Below, piece after piece: positions 37,801-51,700 of a stretch of 64,000 nucleotides of DNA; position 1 is the first letter of the stretch; every line of letters begins with the position of its first letter. The notes below the pieces were generated by a model that had not been told where the DNA came from, ran no database searches, and worked only from the letters and a program-made list of their open reading frames with translations. This stretch comes from Setaria digitata (lineage: Eukaryota; Nematoda; Chromadorea; Rhabditida; Setariidae). The translations under genes and the position numbers were made by a program. The DNA lies in contig RCAB01000218.1 of assembly GCA_003640385.1 (NCBI GenBank), positions 35,933 to 99,932 on the forward strand, in the 5' to 3' direction.

Positions 37801-38904
37801 AAACAATTTAAAACAAGAACAAAATACTTCATGGAAGTTATAACAGTTTTAGAATGACAGTAAAAATGTAATTCAAAGTTGATGGAAATTATTTGGGACA
37901 ATTTACTGAAGGTGTTAACTAGAAGTTTTTAATTCCGTTAAATCTTTTGTTTGTTTTACTTGAAGTTTTACGCATGAAATGTTCAAGAAAAATTTTTTTC
38001 TTAGCCCTTTATGGTTCTGGCTCTCGATAAATTTCTGGAAACTCTTCAAATTTTTAAAAAAGCGAAGCAATGAATTATATTTATATGTGCCAGGCCAACC
38101 AATGAAATCGAAGTAACCAATCAAGATTTATTTCTGCTTGCAAAGCCTTTGATGATTTCAACCTTTTTTAGAAAAAAAGATTGAATAGTTTTCTATTCTT
38201 TATTTGGATTGATGTTTCATTAAAAAAACAAAAGTCTCTGAGATTGGAATTCAGGTTTTTGAAATCATAAGTTAAAAACTTTGGAAAAGTTTGATTCTTC
38301 GATAAATTCAGCATTCACTTACGTGAGTAAATGCTATGTCAACTGTATTATCACAAATGTAATGATTTAGTTTTATGCGCGTCTATATCGTCAATTTCAA
38401 CTTAAAAATATTAAATTTATCAGGAATAAATAAATTATGCAGATTTCCAGTGGTAATAAAATTTTCAAACCCAAAGCAAAAGAAACAAAAATTTTGAATA
38501 ATTTTTTTTTAAATAGTATCGTTTTTTTCGCTATTTTTAGTTGGCTCGGTATTTAGGACGATAGTTAGTAGTAACCTAAAGTAAGATAAAGTTCACAAAA
38601 ACGGATGAATGGGAAATGGAATGATCAGTCTGAATGCTTCGATAAACGGACATATTTACTCGGGAATCCCAGGACATCTTTAAAAAGCATTAGAGGATAA
38701 TGTTTAATTACTTTTCTAATTGTTTGATGTGCATTTACATATTTTAATCAGTCGATCTTTTCTTATATTTGTATTGTCTGAATCAACAAAAGTTTTCACT
38801 TCTTCAATTGTACTAAAAAAAAATTTTTTTTATCGGTTTTTGAAACAGAGAAACTAACTTAAAACAACAAGGAAGCGATTTTTCATTTTATTAACTTTGA
38901 TTTC

Positions 38905-38935
<31 letters not shown>

Positions 38936-41910
38936 AACGAAGGGAAGAAAAGAAATGGAAAGGAAATGATTGCACTATTCAATTTACAAATAGCTAACAA
39001 AATTAAGTTTGCATCATCTTTCATCCTTATCCAAATGACGTCAAAGAACGTATGGTTGGTTGGCGGAACACTTGTGACTAAAAGTTAGGTTAAGTAAATT
39101 CGACATTGTCAGTCAGCTCATTTCTGTCCTTGAGATTTCATCCTATTCTAAGTTCATCATTTAGAAATACTAAATGTCAAAATGAAGCAATTCTTTGGTT
39201 TCCTAATACATAAAAAGTTTTTTATTTTTTTTATTTTTTTCCTAATACAAAGATAATTTCATCCATTGCCACTACCACTTTTTTAGAAAGCAAACCGATT
39301 TTTTTCCTGATAAAAGGAATAAAAAACAGTCCATAACTATTGGGTGGCTACTGTGAAAATAATATTTTCATTATTTCAAAGCAATAATGAATTTGAATTT
39401 TCGGATTTCTATGTACTTTACCGAAGATGATGTTTTAAACTCTGAAACAGAAGCTAGCATCAGAATTGATTCGAAGATGATAATTAAAAAGAATCAAGTG
39501 GATTAAATTGATTTAGAAGAATTCCTTCATTCAGAAAAGCTTCTGAATATATTTTACGAAAAACCAGGTTTATTTTCGCTTGGACTTCAGAAATATTATG
39601 TAATCTAATCAGTGATAATTGCAAAGGTAACGTTACGTTATTCCTCAGGAAAGTCGTCTCAATGTTTCTCGAATGTCCTGATTATAATTGTAAAACAAAT
39701 TCAATCGATGACAGTTGACCAGTTTATTCATAATTAACCGGTTTCCCTTCAGAACACACTGCACTACTTGCGCACATTACCACACCTCTACGCATATTTA
39801 ATAATTACTTGGCAATCATTTCCTTCTGCAGACAACTTCTACTGATTTCCGTAAATAAGTCTTCATTAAATTCTAATTTCAGAGGAACTACTTAGTGTAA
39901 CGGCATTTATATGAGAGATAAGATCATATTTAAAAAATGAACATATCACATTTTTCATGTGATTAATTCTTATCCGCAAACATTGAGGTTTATTCACTAT
40001 TAATAGGTGAATTACTATGGTTGTGTCAATTAAATAAGTTATGATTTCATCAAACATTATTTGGAACTTTTTATCAGTTTTAATGGCAATTGGTAAAAAA
40101 GGACACGCATACCTTTTTTATGAACTTTTTTACCTTTTTTAGATGTGTAAACTTGAAACAAATTTTTTACTTGAGTGAAAATTCCGTAGATTACACCACT
40201 TTTGCATAATTTTAAAATGAAGATAAAAATTATGATTTTTTTAAAATTCTCATTGTTTTCACTAAAAAAAAAAAAATGAATTAAGTGCTGTTAACTATTG
40301 GTAAACTTAATTTCAACTTTTTGCTGAAATTTCGGAATTTTTCCTTGTTTCATTTTTCTACCTGAAATTTTTTAATCTGATTTGAAAATTATTTTGCACC
40401 GACATCATCCATTCTAATTTTCTATAACTGTGGTGAATTATCGTGGTAGCATCTCTTCATATCTTTGAGATTTTGAAAATTTTTCAATTGGATTTTACCT
40501 TACATCAATTTCCTTTCTTCCTTCGTTCGTTAAACTAGTGTTTATACTTAATTACTGCAGGAAGTAGCGGTATATATCATTTGATAACTAGGCCATCATC
40601 AATCATACGTCTAGAATATTTCCATCTGTTTCGTTTTCTACGACTTTTAAGAATTAATGAGTTTGTCCATATGTGTTTTATGCCTTACACAGTTTAACAT
40701 TTCATAACTAAATCTTTTTCTAGTTATCTATTTATCAGTATAGTAATCATACACCAAAATGCTATTATCATAGAGCAAGTAGTACTACTCATTTATTTTT
40801 CATCTTATGCTATCATTTTGTTTTTTGAACTTTTTTTTTATCATTTCAAGTTGAATATCGGCACCGTATTTATAAATTTGCTTTGAGAAGTTCTATTGAG
40901 GTATGGAAAAATCTTAGCAATATTTCAATCAGAATCACTGGTTGGGTCAGTTGGATGAATGGTTCTCACTGGAGAAATGCAACTGAGACCGGGAATTGAA
41001 AGTTGAATCATTGATATGTATCAGTTCTGTCGAGGAGATTTCTAAAGGCGAAAAACATCCATTTCAGGCCAATAAACTTATATATACTATTTCAATCAGT
41101 CAGACAGGCTTTCGAATAAACAAGTCCATACTAATCTTGCGTGGAGAAGTCATCCTGATCTTAAAGCAGTAGTGGTTGTATATTGATATAAAGAATGTGG
41201 AACCCAGCTGCAACTTTGTCCTTGACAACCATTTCGTGAGCAATAAGAGGTGAGGGGAAGAGGGTTGACAATCGATTTTCACTGTACACGAATTGTTTTC
41301 AAAATTTTTTCCACCAATTCAGTTCACATCCCTCAGCAAGCAATAAGTGAAGGAGTGATAGATGGATGGATAGATGCCTGGTTGGTGGTAGCAGGTCTGG
41401 ATGCGTGGATTTGTGGATAGATGGATGTGTGGACCGTGGATGCGTGAATGGAAAAGCAGAAATGTGTTCGACGGAAGACTGATTCATTACTCTCTCGACA
41501 ATCCTAACCTTTATTTCGTTTGTCCTTTACTTATAAGTGATTGTCGGTCACTCCTTCATGACCTTCTCGAGTCGTGCTTTGCAAGTAGAATGAATGTTAA
41601 GGCTTATTGTGATTTATTCAAAAGACATCTTCCTGCTAATGCTGCTTTCTCTTTACTTTCCCTAATTGCACTCTCCAGTAGAATATTTCCTTTTGGATAA
41701 AGATTTTTAAAGATGTGTCATTTGAGAATGCATTTAAATTTTATATGCATATTTTCAGACTTTTGCAATAACGGTTGCTAGAAGTATGGGTCTAATCAGC
41801 TTTCAATGGATGCTACTAGCCTAAAAACATTTTTGACAAATGTCTAAACTGGTATTAATGTATCAAGTTACAGTACTAAACACTAATACATTATTTTCCT
41901 TTTAAATTAA
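34812..41910. other. Long intergenic region without a supported gene
   Basis: About 7 kb between the divergently oriented multi-pass gene (-) and first claudin-like gene (+), so promoters for both should lie here. I saw no exon chain on either strand. Open frames near 34832-35101, 37915-38124 and 39866-40057 have no splice context or motif that I trust. A GGAT-rich stretch lies near 41355-41451, and A-rich tracts occur near 38906-38935. Confidence 0.5.
41355..41451. repeat. GGAT-rich low-complexity tract
   Basis: Repeated GATGGAT, GTGGAT and GGATAGATG units with interruptions. The bias towards GGAT/GTGG explains the long Trp/Met/Arg-rich open frame on the plus strand at this place. Confidence 0.7.
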
Positions 41911-43583
41911 ATGGCATCTGCACGACTAACGCTGCAAATTCCATCATTTATCACTGCACTGATCGGGACGCTCATCAATTTTGTTGCTCTAGCAACACCC
42001 GCATGGCAGGTTAACCTTTTTTAGAAGGATTTGAGAAAAGTTCCAGAATTATTGGCAAAAGTTTGATCCTGAAATTTTATATTTTAGGCAAAAACTGAAG
42101 TGCCAAATTTTTGAAAAATTGAATTCATCTATGTTAGTAGTATTTGGCAGCTAAAATGCTAAATTTATGCTATACTTCTATACTTTATGTTTCAATAAGT
42201 GGTACATTTCGCTGTAATATGAAAAGAAGATTCTTTTCTGATTTAGGTAGTTTATGTTCGAGAATTGCAACAATGGATACAAAGTGGATTATGGATGAAT
42301 TGTCAGACGAGGTAACTTCTTTACTTTCGATTCCAATTTTTTGTTTTGAATTTTGCCCAAAGATACCCTTAAATTATTTTTTAAAAATTAATTGTTTTCA
42401 CAAATGAATTAAATTCAATAACTTCTTTAGATTTTAACAATACCATGTCATAATGAATTATGTTGCTTGATAATCTTGTGGTTTGTTTCGACATGTCTTC
42501 ATATATAAACCATTTAATTTGCATTTTCATAGGCCATCTGGAATGCTTTCATGTACCTATACATTTACCAAGAATGATGTTGATTTTTATACAAATGCAC
42601 AAGTGGTTAACATTCGTACACCCGCATTCTATGGTTTGTTCTGGACTTTTTCGTGAATTAGTTCTTATTATTCTGACTAGTCTTCTTTTATTGTTATTAA
42701 GTTCTGATTAACAGTTCTTTTATTTGTTGGTTATTTTTAATAAAAAGAAGAGTTTCAGATTGGCAACATACTTTATTGTATATATTATTGTTTGGACAAT
42801 TTATGGCTCTCTTTGCAATGATTTGTTTTTGTTATTCACAATCATCAAATGTTGTCAAAAGTGCTCAATTATTATTCACAATATCACTTGGTTTATCCGG
42901 TTTGTATTAATAATTTTATCACTTATTCCACCACCCAAAAACATCACAACATCATTCCATTAATTAGTCATCCAATTCCAGCACTGATCAATATCGGTTG
43001 TAACATAACCTTTCAAGTATTTGCTCATATGCTCGAATATAGATTCTATCATGTTAGCGTTAGTGGCATCTATGAGGTTAGCACTTATCATCATTTTACA
43101 CTTTTTGTAATTAAAGTGGTAAGAAATACTTCGATTTATTTTTAATTTACGAAAGTAATTTTAGAAGCATGTCGGTTACTCGTATTTTTTGCATCTTATG
43201 GATTCCGTATTATTGGTCTTATCTTTTCTTCTTTCACTAGCATATACTATAATTATTTGTCGGTCCTCGAGAAATAGCACTTCAAGAGGAATGAATCAGA
43301 GTGCCTTTTCACCGTATCAGGTCAATTAATTTCTTCCACTTTTTTGCTCAACATTTATGTTATTTGCTTTTGGCATGTTGACCATTCATTCGGATGATTG
43401 TTCCATGCTATTCACTTCTGTATTCTCGTTTGCTTATCAGCTCTAATTTATTGTAGAATTTTTTTTAATCAGTGAAATAAAAATGAAATATCAATATTTC
43501 AGATTTATCATTCTCGTTATCCTCAGGAAGATTTTTTCGCAATGCGCGCCTTACCTGAATTGCCTTCAAAATATCGCAAGTGA
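41911..43583 (+). CDS. Claudin/PMP22-superfamily protein, copy 1
   Basis: Seven phase-consistent exons: 41911-42009, 42247-42311, 42533-42633, 42759-42899, 42982-43076, 43165-43320 and 43503-43583 (TGA). The product is 245 residues. It has four membrane segments: about 10-30 (FITALIGTLINFVALATPAW), 92-115, 125-150 and 172-196. The first extracellular loop carries the superfamily signature: Trp43, GLW (47-49), Cys52 and Cys62, in QQWIQSGLWMNC followed by MLSC. Claudin-type proteins form or regulate epithelial junctions or act as channel subunits; which applies here is not visible. The short cytoplasmic tail begins CRSSRNSTSRG and ends LPSKYRK, with no PDZ-binding end. The paralogue 2.8 kb downstream shares exon order and several splice phases. 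Confidence 0.9.
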
Positions 43584-46377
43584 GGGTGAAAATGAAAATA
43601 GGCGCTATATTGAGTTTGATATGATATGGTAACTACATCCATTTATTTTGAACAAATGATATATTTGTAATGATTTCTCATGCAGATATCACTATTGCCT
43701 TTGATGTTTGATTTGTTATGCGTTTAAAAATCAATAAATTCACAAATAAACCAATGAATTCTTGAAATTTGTGGATACGGCAGTCATCACAATACTATTA
43801 AATATAGTTAGCAATGTTGTTCTAATCACATTTTAATGAATTTTACAGTCGTCTCCAATTTATCAGTTTGTAGCTGTGGAAAAAATTTGAATTAAAAAAA
43901 GATTGAAAATTGATTTATCCTGATTCAGTGCAAACAAAAGTGACGAAAGTTTAATCTCACCTTTCCGATTCAAACTGCATAGACTGATAACTGGACTCTG
44001 GTCCAATCAAACAAATTTTGTCAGTTTCGTTCCTCAAATGATGACGTCGTGTCAGTCAGTGATCGTTTTTACATGTGCCATATAGGATGAAATTTCTGTC
44101 TGTTTGTCTGTTTCCATGTGTTTTAAAATGTATTATAAAATCTTGTCGTGGAAAATGTTGTCATTTAGATGTCGCCTTTCCTTCTTGATGATTTCTATTA
44201 CACGTCCTTCGTCCCAAAATTCTGACTAAGTTCCTTAGTTCCATTTAATTTTCCATCTAGGTAAGTTTTCTTTTATTGAACTAGCGCCTACTTTTTGTTA
44301 GAACCAAGTTCTTTCGTTTTTTGTTGTTTTCCAGATGCTTATCCATCCATTCCTTTTCCTCCGTCTTTTTCTTGACCTTTCCAGTTGAATTAGAAAGCTT
44401 TAGAAGATCACGCTGGAAATGATAAACACTGTAACGATTAAACTTAATACTAATTTGCGAGATAAACTGGGCTAGCTTTGGTTGATTTCTGGACAGATAA
44501 GAATATTCTGAATGGTAGGATGAGGTTCTGCATTTCTACTGCTGGCTAATTATTAATACCCCATCTTAACGTATGAAGACGATTAGCTGTAAAAATAGCA
44601 ATCACCTTAATAATGGAAATTGCAGCCCAGGTGTGAAACGTCAATGGTAAAGTCTATTTGTTCATGTTTTTCTAGACTAAGAGCGGGAATTCACTTGTTC
44701 TTAATCAAGCACTAATGAGACAGTGAATTCTTAATGAAGTGAATTGATATTTAATGAGTAAGGAGGAAAGGATGATGCGTTCGTTCTTCATAAATTCCTT
44801 CCTTTTTTCCACCCATCCTGTCTTGTTTGCAGACTGAGTTATTTCGAAGATTATTCAATTTCGCACTATTTCATAGCATTGTTTATGACACCCACACACT
44901 CAGGCCAATCATTTCCATCAAATTAAACAGTTATTGATGTTTAATTTTTTGTGTTTGTTGCCAAGGAAACCCCTTTGCTTTCCACATTATACGGCATACC
45001 TCTCCTTGTTATTTCCAGTTTTGAAGGAAATATTTTTCTTCCTTTCGTTTTCTTCTTTTTAGATTTAATTAAAATTATAAGCTGTGGCACTATTTGTTAT
45101 TTGAGGACTCTATTTCGTTTTATCCTTTTTCGAAGAATATCATCATCCTTTCCTATCCGAAATCCAACAATTCTTCAAGCTTGACACCTGTGGAACTACG
45201 GATTCGGCCTTTCCGAATCGTAAGTTACTGGTTTTTGTTCAGTGCAATAGAACGATTTTTAAGTGTTGACAGAACACTTTTCATACCATTTCAGTTACTT
45301 TTTCCTGAAAAATGAAACTCAGTAGGAAAAGTATCTAATATTTACGTCGGAAACGATAACGTTTCAGAGTTGGGATTTTTATTTTTTAAATTGAAGTAAG
45401 CTCTAGCCAAGTTCAAGTTCATTTCATCTCTGCCAAACTGATGGAGTTATTTCACAAGCTTGAAATTACTTTGTTCTCTACTCAAACAGAGCGAAAATAT
45501 TCGTTAAAGTGAAGGACGAAATAGCGATTTTCACTTATTCCATAACCTTCACTCAAAATTTGATCGATCGACTGATGACATCTATTTCATTTTGAAAATC
45601 AATTAAGTGTTTCGTTGAAGTGATCGATTCTCCCTTCCTTAAGCACAGTGAAGGATGACGAATGAGTAGAGAGAGACCTGTATACTTCCGTTATGTGTGA
45701 TTCTTATCGATCACAGAATCCATAATGGCAAGGTATATTCCTACCTCCGATTGTTTGTTGTTTTTTTTTTTCTTCACCACTGGAAAGTGACCTTGTGAAC
45801 TTTGGTTTTGATTTTTAAGTTACTTCACCAAATATTTTAGTTGACTGAAGAAAAAGGTTCTTTTCTCTTCTCAATTTTTCGAATGAAAAAATTATAGTCT
45901 TCCCTTCGTTTAAAAATCTGCTCGAACCTCTCACTTTTAGAAACTTCTAATCATATTTAATTCACTGCTTCCACCTACTGCACCGATTTTCGCGGCCAGT
46001 CTTTTTTTCAACGGCATTATCATCTGTAATTTGCTTTATTTCTGAACTTTTCAACTCTATAAAGCTTAGAGAAGTTTAGTCTGCTGGATATCTCAGGTTA
46101 GAAGTTTCAGTTCTTCGCTCAAATTTTAATCATTAATTGAGGAGATTAGTGATTTAATTCCCCTAGCTCATTCCTTTCCCCTCTTTCCACTTTTTCTAAA
46201 AATAATTCCCGGACCTAATTCCTCCTCATACTATAGTAATTTCCCATGTTTAGTCCTTCGATGCTTTCATTTTTTGCAGGTTTTTTTTTTTTTTTTTTTT
46301 TCAGTTGCTCCAAAATGGTCCTACAATATATGAAAATATTCTCTGCAAAATCTGAAAAATATTAAAAAGTTTCAAGA
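43584..46377. other. Spacer between the two claudin-like genes
   Basis: About 2.8 kb with no supported gene. Open frames near 44951-45315 have no motif or splice support. The right end carries a TTTTTGCAG and then a run of about 21 T followed by CAG at 46302-46304, a good acceptor for a spliced leader or upstream exon of copy 2. After that acceptor a 16-codon upstream open frame starts at 46315 and stops before the main ATG. Confidence 0.55.
43733..43738 (+). promoter_or_regulatory. Possible polyadenylation signal for claudin-like copy 1
   Basis: An AATAAA hexamer 150 bp after the copy 1 stop codon. The motif is seen directly. Its use is inferred from position only, and the hexamer is common in AT-rich DNA. 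Confidence 0.4.
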
Positions 46378-48016
46378 ATGATGCTGGATTGGTCGAGTTC
46401 GTTACTGAAAACACAGGCTATGGCCTTTATTCCCTTGTGCATTGCTGATCTGTTAATGTTTATTGCTTTATTAACGCCTGCTTGGCAGGTAACTTCAGGG
46501 ATTATTCATTTTTTGTTCAACTTTAACCTTTGTTTCTACCGTTAACTTTTGCACATAGTACATTTGTTGTAAGGAATAAATTCAAACTTGAGGTGGCAGA
46601 GGATACAGATGCTCATCGATATATGCAAAGTGGTTTGTGGATGTATTGTCCCGGTGGCGTACCTTGTTGGTACATCTTCAGTGATAACCTGATCAATTAT
46701 TATGAAAAAGTGGATGTATGTCGATTTCTTTTAATCGGTGATTGTCGTAAAAAACTTATCAGGACTCCGTATTTCTTTGGTAAGTTTGAATCTGAAAACT
46801 TTTCTGTGCTTCCACTATGCTTATTTTCGACTTCGCGATGACTTTTACGAAGTTGCTTCTTTTTCAGGATGGCATTATGCCGTTTTGATTCTATTGCTCT
46901 TTGCCCTGGCGTTCGGCCTTGTTGCTACAGGACTTCTTGCATTTAGCGTATTCAGAGCTGGCAGGACTCGATTGCTTTCAGTTGTCTTCAATCTGTTCTC
47001 CTTCTTATCCTGTAAGCTCTTCCGAGCATCTTCATAACTAATTGAATCAAGCATCATTGTCGAAGGCTGATTTCCTCCCAAGTATCATGTATCAATATAT
47101 AATTATCGATATTTATACATATATGATCATTTGTAGTCTTGTCCCTGTCAATTGGATTGGCTGTCTTCATGATCAATGCCGAAATGTTAGAATCACGTTT
47201 CCTGATCGGCATCAAAAATACGTTCAAGGTTTATTTACTCGATATGTCTTATCACCTTGTCATCTCATATTTCACATTTTAATACAATAAAATTACTAAT
47301 ATTTAGACTAAATGAGCAGCTACCAGTCACTGTTTACTACCATAATTAAAATTTTTATAAAAAAAGTTCAACCAAATTCTAGATGTTGATATCTCTCATA
47401 GTTTACATACTGGAATTTTAAAAACTCTTTAAGTTAATAAGAAAACGCTTAAAACTAATGCTAGGAAGAACTTAAGCAATTTTTCATTCCAGAAGGAATA
47501 TGGTTATTCGTTTTATCTTGCCGGACTAGCGTGCATGTTTCTGTTGTTTAGCTTATTAGCTGGCATTATGGTGATAAGTTATATATTTTTCACGAAAAGA
47601 GGTCGTAGTTATATTGAAGAAAAAGTTAAAAGTTCTAGTCCGTCGTCGTGGCGATCATTCAGTATTATGAAGAAAGTGATGGTAAGCTGTTAAAAATTTT
47701 CAGAAAAATCTGAACTGTACAACGAATCTAATTCATGAGTATGATTATGACTACGATTATGTAATTTCGCAAAGATTAAATTTAAATTAGGTTACTATTC
47801 TGCTACAGAAACTTTATGTAACTCTCCCCTAAAAAGTTTTCGTTCCAGGCTACAGGAAAAGATTCCAGCTGTCAGTCAAGCTCATACCCGACAATTCCAG
47901 TTTTCCAAAATGTTTTCGAACATCCACCTCGACCAGGCAGTAATACAGCTTCACAGTCGGTAACACCAGTGCCACCAGAATATATGTCAACAACTAGAAC
48001 ATTCCTCAGCTATTAA
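46378..48016 (+). CDS. Claudin/PMP22-superfamily protein, copy 2
   Basis: Six phase-consistent exons: 46378-46488, 46593-46779, 46868-47011, 47137-47228, 47493-47681 and 47849-48016 (TAA). The product is 296 residues, starting MMLDWSSSLLKTQ. Four membrane segments match copy 1: ending LLTPAW (near 36), about 101-123, about 135-160 and about 180-203. The loop signature is QSGLWMYC (49-56) with Cys62, but the conserved Trp is Tyr47. Exon 2 is larger than in copy 1. It corresponds to copy 1 exons 2 and 3 fused, and adds about 10 residues with two further cysteines (DVCRFLLIGDCRKKL). The cytoplasmic tail is about 90 residues, Ser/Pro-rich, and ends TRTFLSY. The two genes are clearly paralogues from an old tandem duplication. 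A second in-frame ATG is the next codon, so the exact start may shift by one residue. Confidence 0.9.
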
Positions 48017-48754
48017 TACATAATAGTCGAAGGTATCTTTCCACTGAATCCTTGTAAATAAATCATGAAAGCGTTACCTATATTCAATAGACAAACAGGC
48101 TAACAAAGTCAGAGAAATTCTATTGTAATGTACATCAAGCCAAAGTAAAGTGAAAATCACGTTTTATTAACGAAGCATGGAAAAAAAAAAACTGGCTGTT
48201 CTCCGTTAAACTAGCGCGTTACATCCAACTGCAATTAATTCTTCAACAGTTTTAAAAGTACTTATTTTTGACCACATCCCAAAACAAAAAACATGAAATG
48301 TGAGCTACAAAACAAAAGAAATACTCTACATTTTAAACCTGTCACCAAGAAAAGATTTGCACCTTAATAAGGAGCCACTGGGATCAGATCAGGCAGGTAT
48401 TGAAGGTACTTAAGGAAAATCAGGTTAAAAGTTTGGAACAGGGTTAAATATTTCCTTTTTTTTCCCATTATAAAATCTGCTTAACAACACACGTTAAAAA
48501 GAAAACGGTAGTAAACAACGTTTCGAAGTAATGAAACAATGCACTGGCGTCCACTGTAAGATTTATTTAAATTGCACTGTCCATCAATCATACCGAGAGC
48601 TTCAAATTTCCCTTTAAATTTTAAAAAACATTCAAACAAGTCGAAAAAGCCACCTCGATTTACCATTTAAAAAAAGTATGATAGTAATAGGAACTTGTTA
48701 GTCTAGTTAAAGGAATTAATCGAAATCAATCTTCTCCGTGTGGAAAATAACTAT
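48017..48754. other. Intergenic gap between convergent claudin copy 2 and the aminopeptidase
   Basis: About 740 bp holding both 3' ends. Nothing coding is supported. It contains an A-rich tract near 48180-48190 and the claudin polyadenylation signal. Confidence 0.6.
48057..48062 (+). promoter_or_regulatory. Polyadenylation signal for claudin-like copy 2
   Basis: An AATAAA hexamer about 40 bp after the stop codon of copy 2, a plausible distance for a short nematode 3' untranslated region. Use is inferred. Confidence 0.55.
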
Positions 48755-51700
48755 TTAGAAACCTCCAGCAGTAAGATATTCATCGATAGCGCCTGCATTA
48801 CGCTTCAACAATTGTTCATTCAAACGTACTGATTCGATAATCTGCTGTGTAGTACGATGAAGTGTTCGTGCTTCATCTACGTTCAAATCCGAGCAAACGA
48901 AGTCCTGAATTAAATTAACAGTTACAAAGTTATTTTAATTGTTAAAATATTGGATAATAACTAGGTAGTTTGACTCATCCGCTAAAATGAAAAAAACAGA
49001 AGTCGGAAGAAATAGAAATCTATATCTATGCCAGTTGCTTCAACTCTCTGAATGTGTGATCTTCGATGCTTGTAAATTATGAAATTCCTACTTGTTTTAT
49101 GCACAACGCAAATTAACTACCTCAACTTCTTTCACCATTGCATTGGAGCACTGACAATCAGCACTGGTTCTGAAACAGTGTTGAAAAAGCGAACTGTTCG
49201 CACCTCCAAATTTTTTAAGTAGTAGCTGGGTAGAATCCTGAAGAAGGATAAAATCATATTCCCAAAAAGCGTTTCATTATCGACAACAAAAGTCGAAGTT
49301 TTACTTGCTTGCCTTTATGGCTAACAAAAAAAAAAAAAAGGCTGAAAACCTTAAATTCAAATGTCGTAGACGTATCACTTTTAATAAAATGATAGCACTT
49401 ACTTTGAAATATTTCCAAATGAAATCTTGCCCAGATTTATTCACACATGCACCGTAGAAGAGATAAATGATATCCTGTGAACGAACTTTGCCCTAAAATA
49501 TAACATTTTATTGACGATACAAGACTCATATTAAATAGTAAATCTGTCGCTAATGCGAGTAAAAACACACCAGAATATTTCATAAATACTACCCAAACTC
49601 CAAAGTTCTCAAATCTTGATTTCACCTCCTAACAACAAAATGAGAATTGTGGTAATTCTAAATTTAATGTAATCAATGTCCACGCATCTAAAAGAGACAT
49701 AGAACTGCTGCATATCAGTTCCTAAAAATACTGCTGATAGCATGTACTGTACTAGAACAGTGGGAGTAATTAAAATAAATTAAAAAGATTACATTTCTAA
49801 TACCATACTCGAAAACTTCTTTCAACAGCTCTGTATCGGATGTTTGCGGCATCGCCACAACACAATTTCGTTCTACTTCACCGAATCCAACAGTTTCGTA
49901 AATCTGAACCATAATTTGCATTACCACAAAGCATAAGAATAATCCGCAAATAAATGAGCAGCAAAAAAAGGAATCAAATAAATAGAAAAACATTTGAATG
50001 TTATAATGTGCATTAATATTCAATATTAAGTCAAAATATTACAATAGAACACTTTAACAATCGGCAGATATCATGTTATAAAAAACAATGTAATTTCTAA
50101 TTTTTTCAGTTCTACAAAAAACAAAATTGAAATAAACTATAGCTGGAATGGGAGATGTACTTCATAATAAAAAATATACATTAGACGCAGAAAAAATTTT
50201 GAATAAGATATGAAAACATCTTCAAATTAAAAGTGGAAAACGCTAACCTCCTTCAACTCTTCAAATCCTTCTCTGCCGTAATGCCTTCCTATCATTCCGT
50301 ATATCTGCAAAAGATTAGAAATTTTACAGAAGTATTCAAAATGAGTTTTTTTCACTAATGAAGTTAATTTTCCCAATAAAATGCTAACTACAAACGCACT
50401 GCAAGTCGTAAATCCGGATGAAGCTCGGTTTTATTTTTGAGGTGTTCTAGAAACTTCTTTCTAGCTATTTTAATAGTTTCTTCATGATCACACCGGCCCA
50501 GTCGACCAAGTATTAATGCGCGTAATAACGACACTTGAGAATCTAAAAAAAAATTTCTGAGAAAAAAGAGCAAAGAAAAAAACAAAAAACATGAAGTTTA
50601 CCCATTCTTTGACTAAAAAGGAAAAGGAAAATTCATAGCTATGACTCACTGTAAAAGATGGCTATAAAAAAAATGCTTTCGAGTCCACTAATTAAATGAA
50701 ACAAAGTTGCTACAAGTATTTTCGTTATTTACTTTCTGCTTATTTTTAAAACAGAACAGACCCTCATTTGATTCAGCTTCCCATCCAAGACGACCTGCCA
50801 CTGGTGTTAAAATTTTAATAATAAATTTATTAAATTTCGAACGTAGACCGGAGTCGTAATGTGATAGCGCATTCGACAATGTAGAAATGCCTGAAACTTT
50901 CTTTTAAGCTAAAAAAAAAAGAAACTACATTCATAATTCGTAAACTTAAAACTCATTTAAGATTATGAACCAGTCACTCCTTATACTATATTTTCTCGTG
51001 ACAAAACAGTCTAACCTGAATCAAGCGTACTCCACACTGTGTAATCGTCTTCATTTGAAGATGATTCAAGCAATGACAAAAACTGTTTTGCTGATTCCCG
51101 TCCAGATGTCACCTGAAAAATGTCTACTTTCATTCGCACTAAATGATTTGATCCTGATAGTATAAATAAATTGATTGAACCTGAAGTCAGCTTCAGCAGC
51201 TACAAAAAACTAAAAAGAAATTAACGACAGAAACTAACCAACGCAAACAAATCATTTGCAACACCAAAACGGTCAAGAACAGGGATCTGCTTAGATGCAA
51301 AATAAGGCAAAAGCGTTTGCAACATATCATGTGAGTACAAAACACGATAAAATCCTGTAGTTCCGGCGTTCAACTATAACACGTTTGAGTAAAACACATT
51401 AAAAGCTTTCATTAAATACGTCTTGGTGCAAGCTGTCTGCGCATATTTACAATCCTGTAGTGATTCGTAACAGGAGATTAGAATACACACTAGAAGCACT
51501 TTGGAAACAGTAGTAATAGGTGAAACTAAGAATCAGCAAAACAAAGGAGCTAATCTGAAAACCAATCAATAGTTAGTCAATATTACACGAAAAGGCTGAA
51601 ACCTCATTCTCATTTCCTATATAAACACTACCTTTATCCAATCCTTTGGATCAATATCATCAACCACAACATCTTGTTCATATTCTTTCAATAAAACTCT

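Noticed and set aside
41401..41700. 99-residue plus-strand open frame
   Set aside because: It is driven by the GGAT-rich tract at its start, has no splice context or motif, and the rest is ordinary AT-rich DNA.
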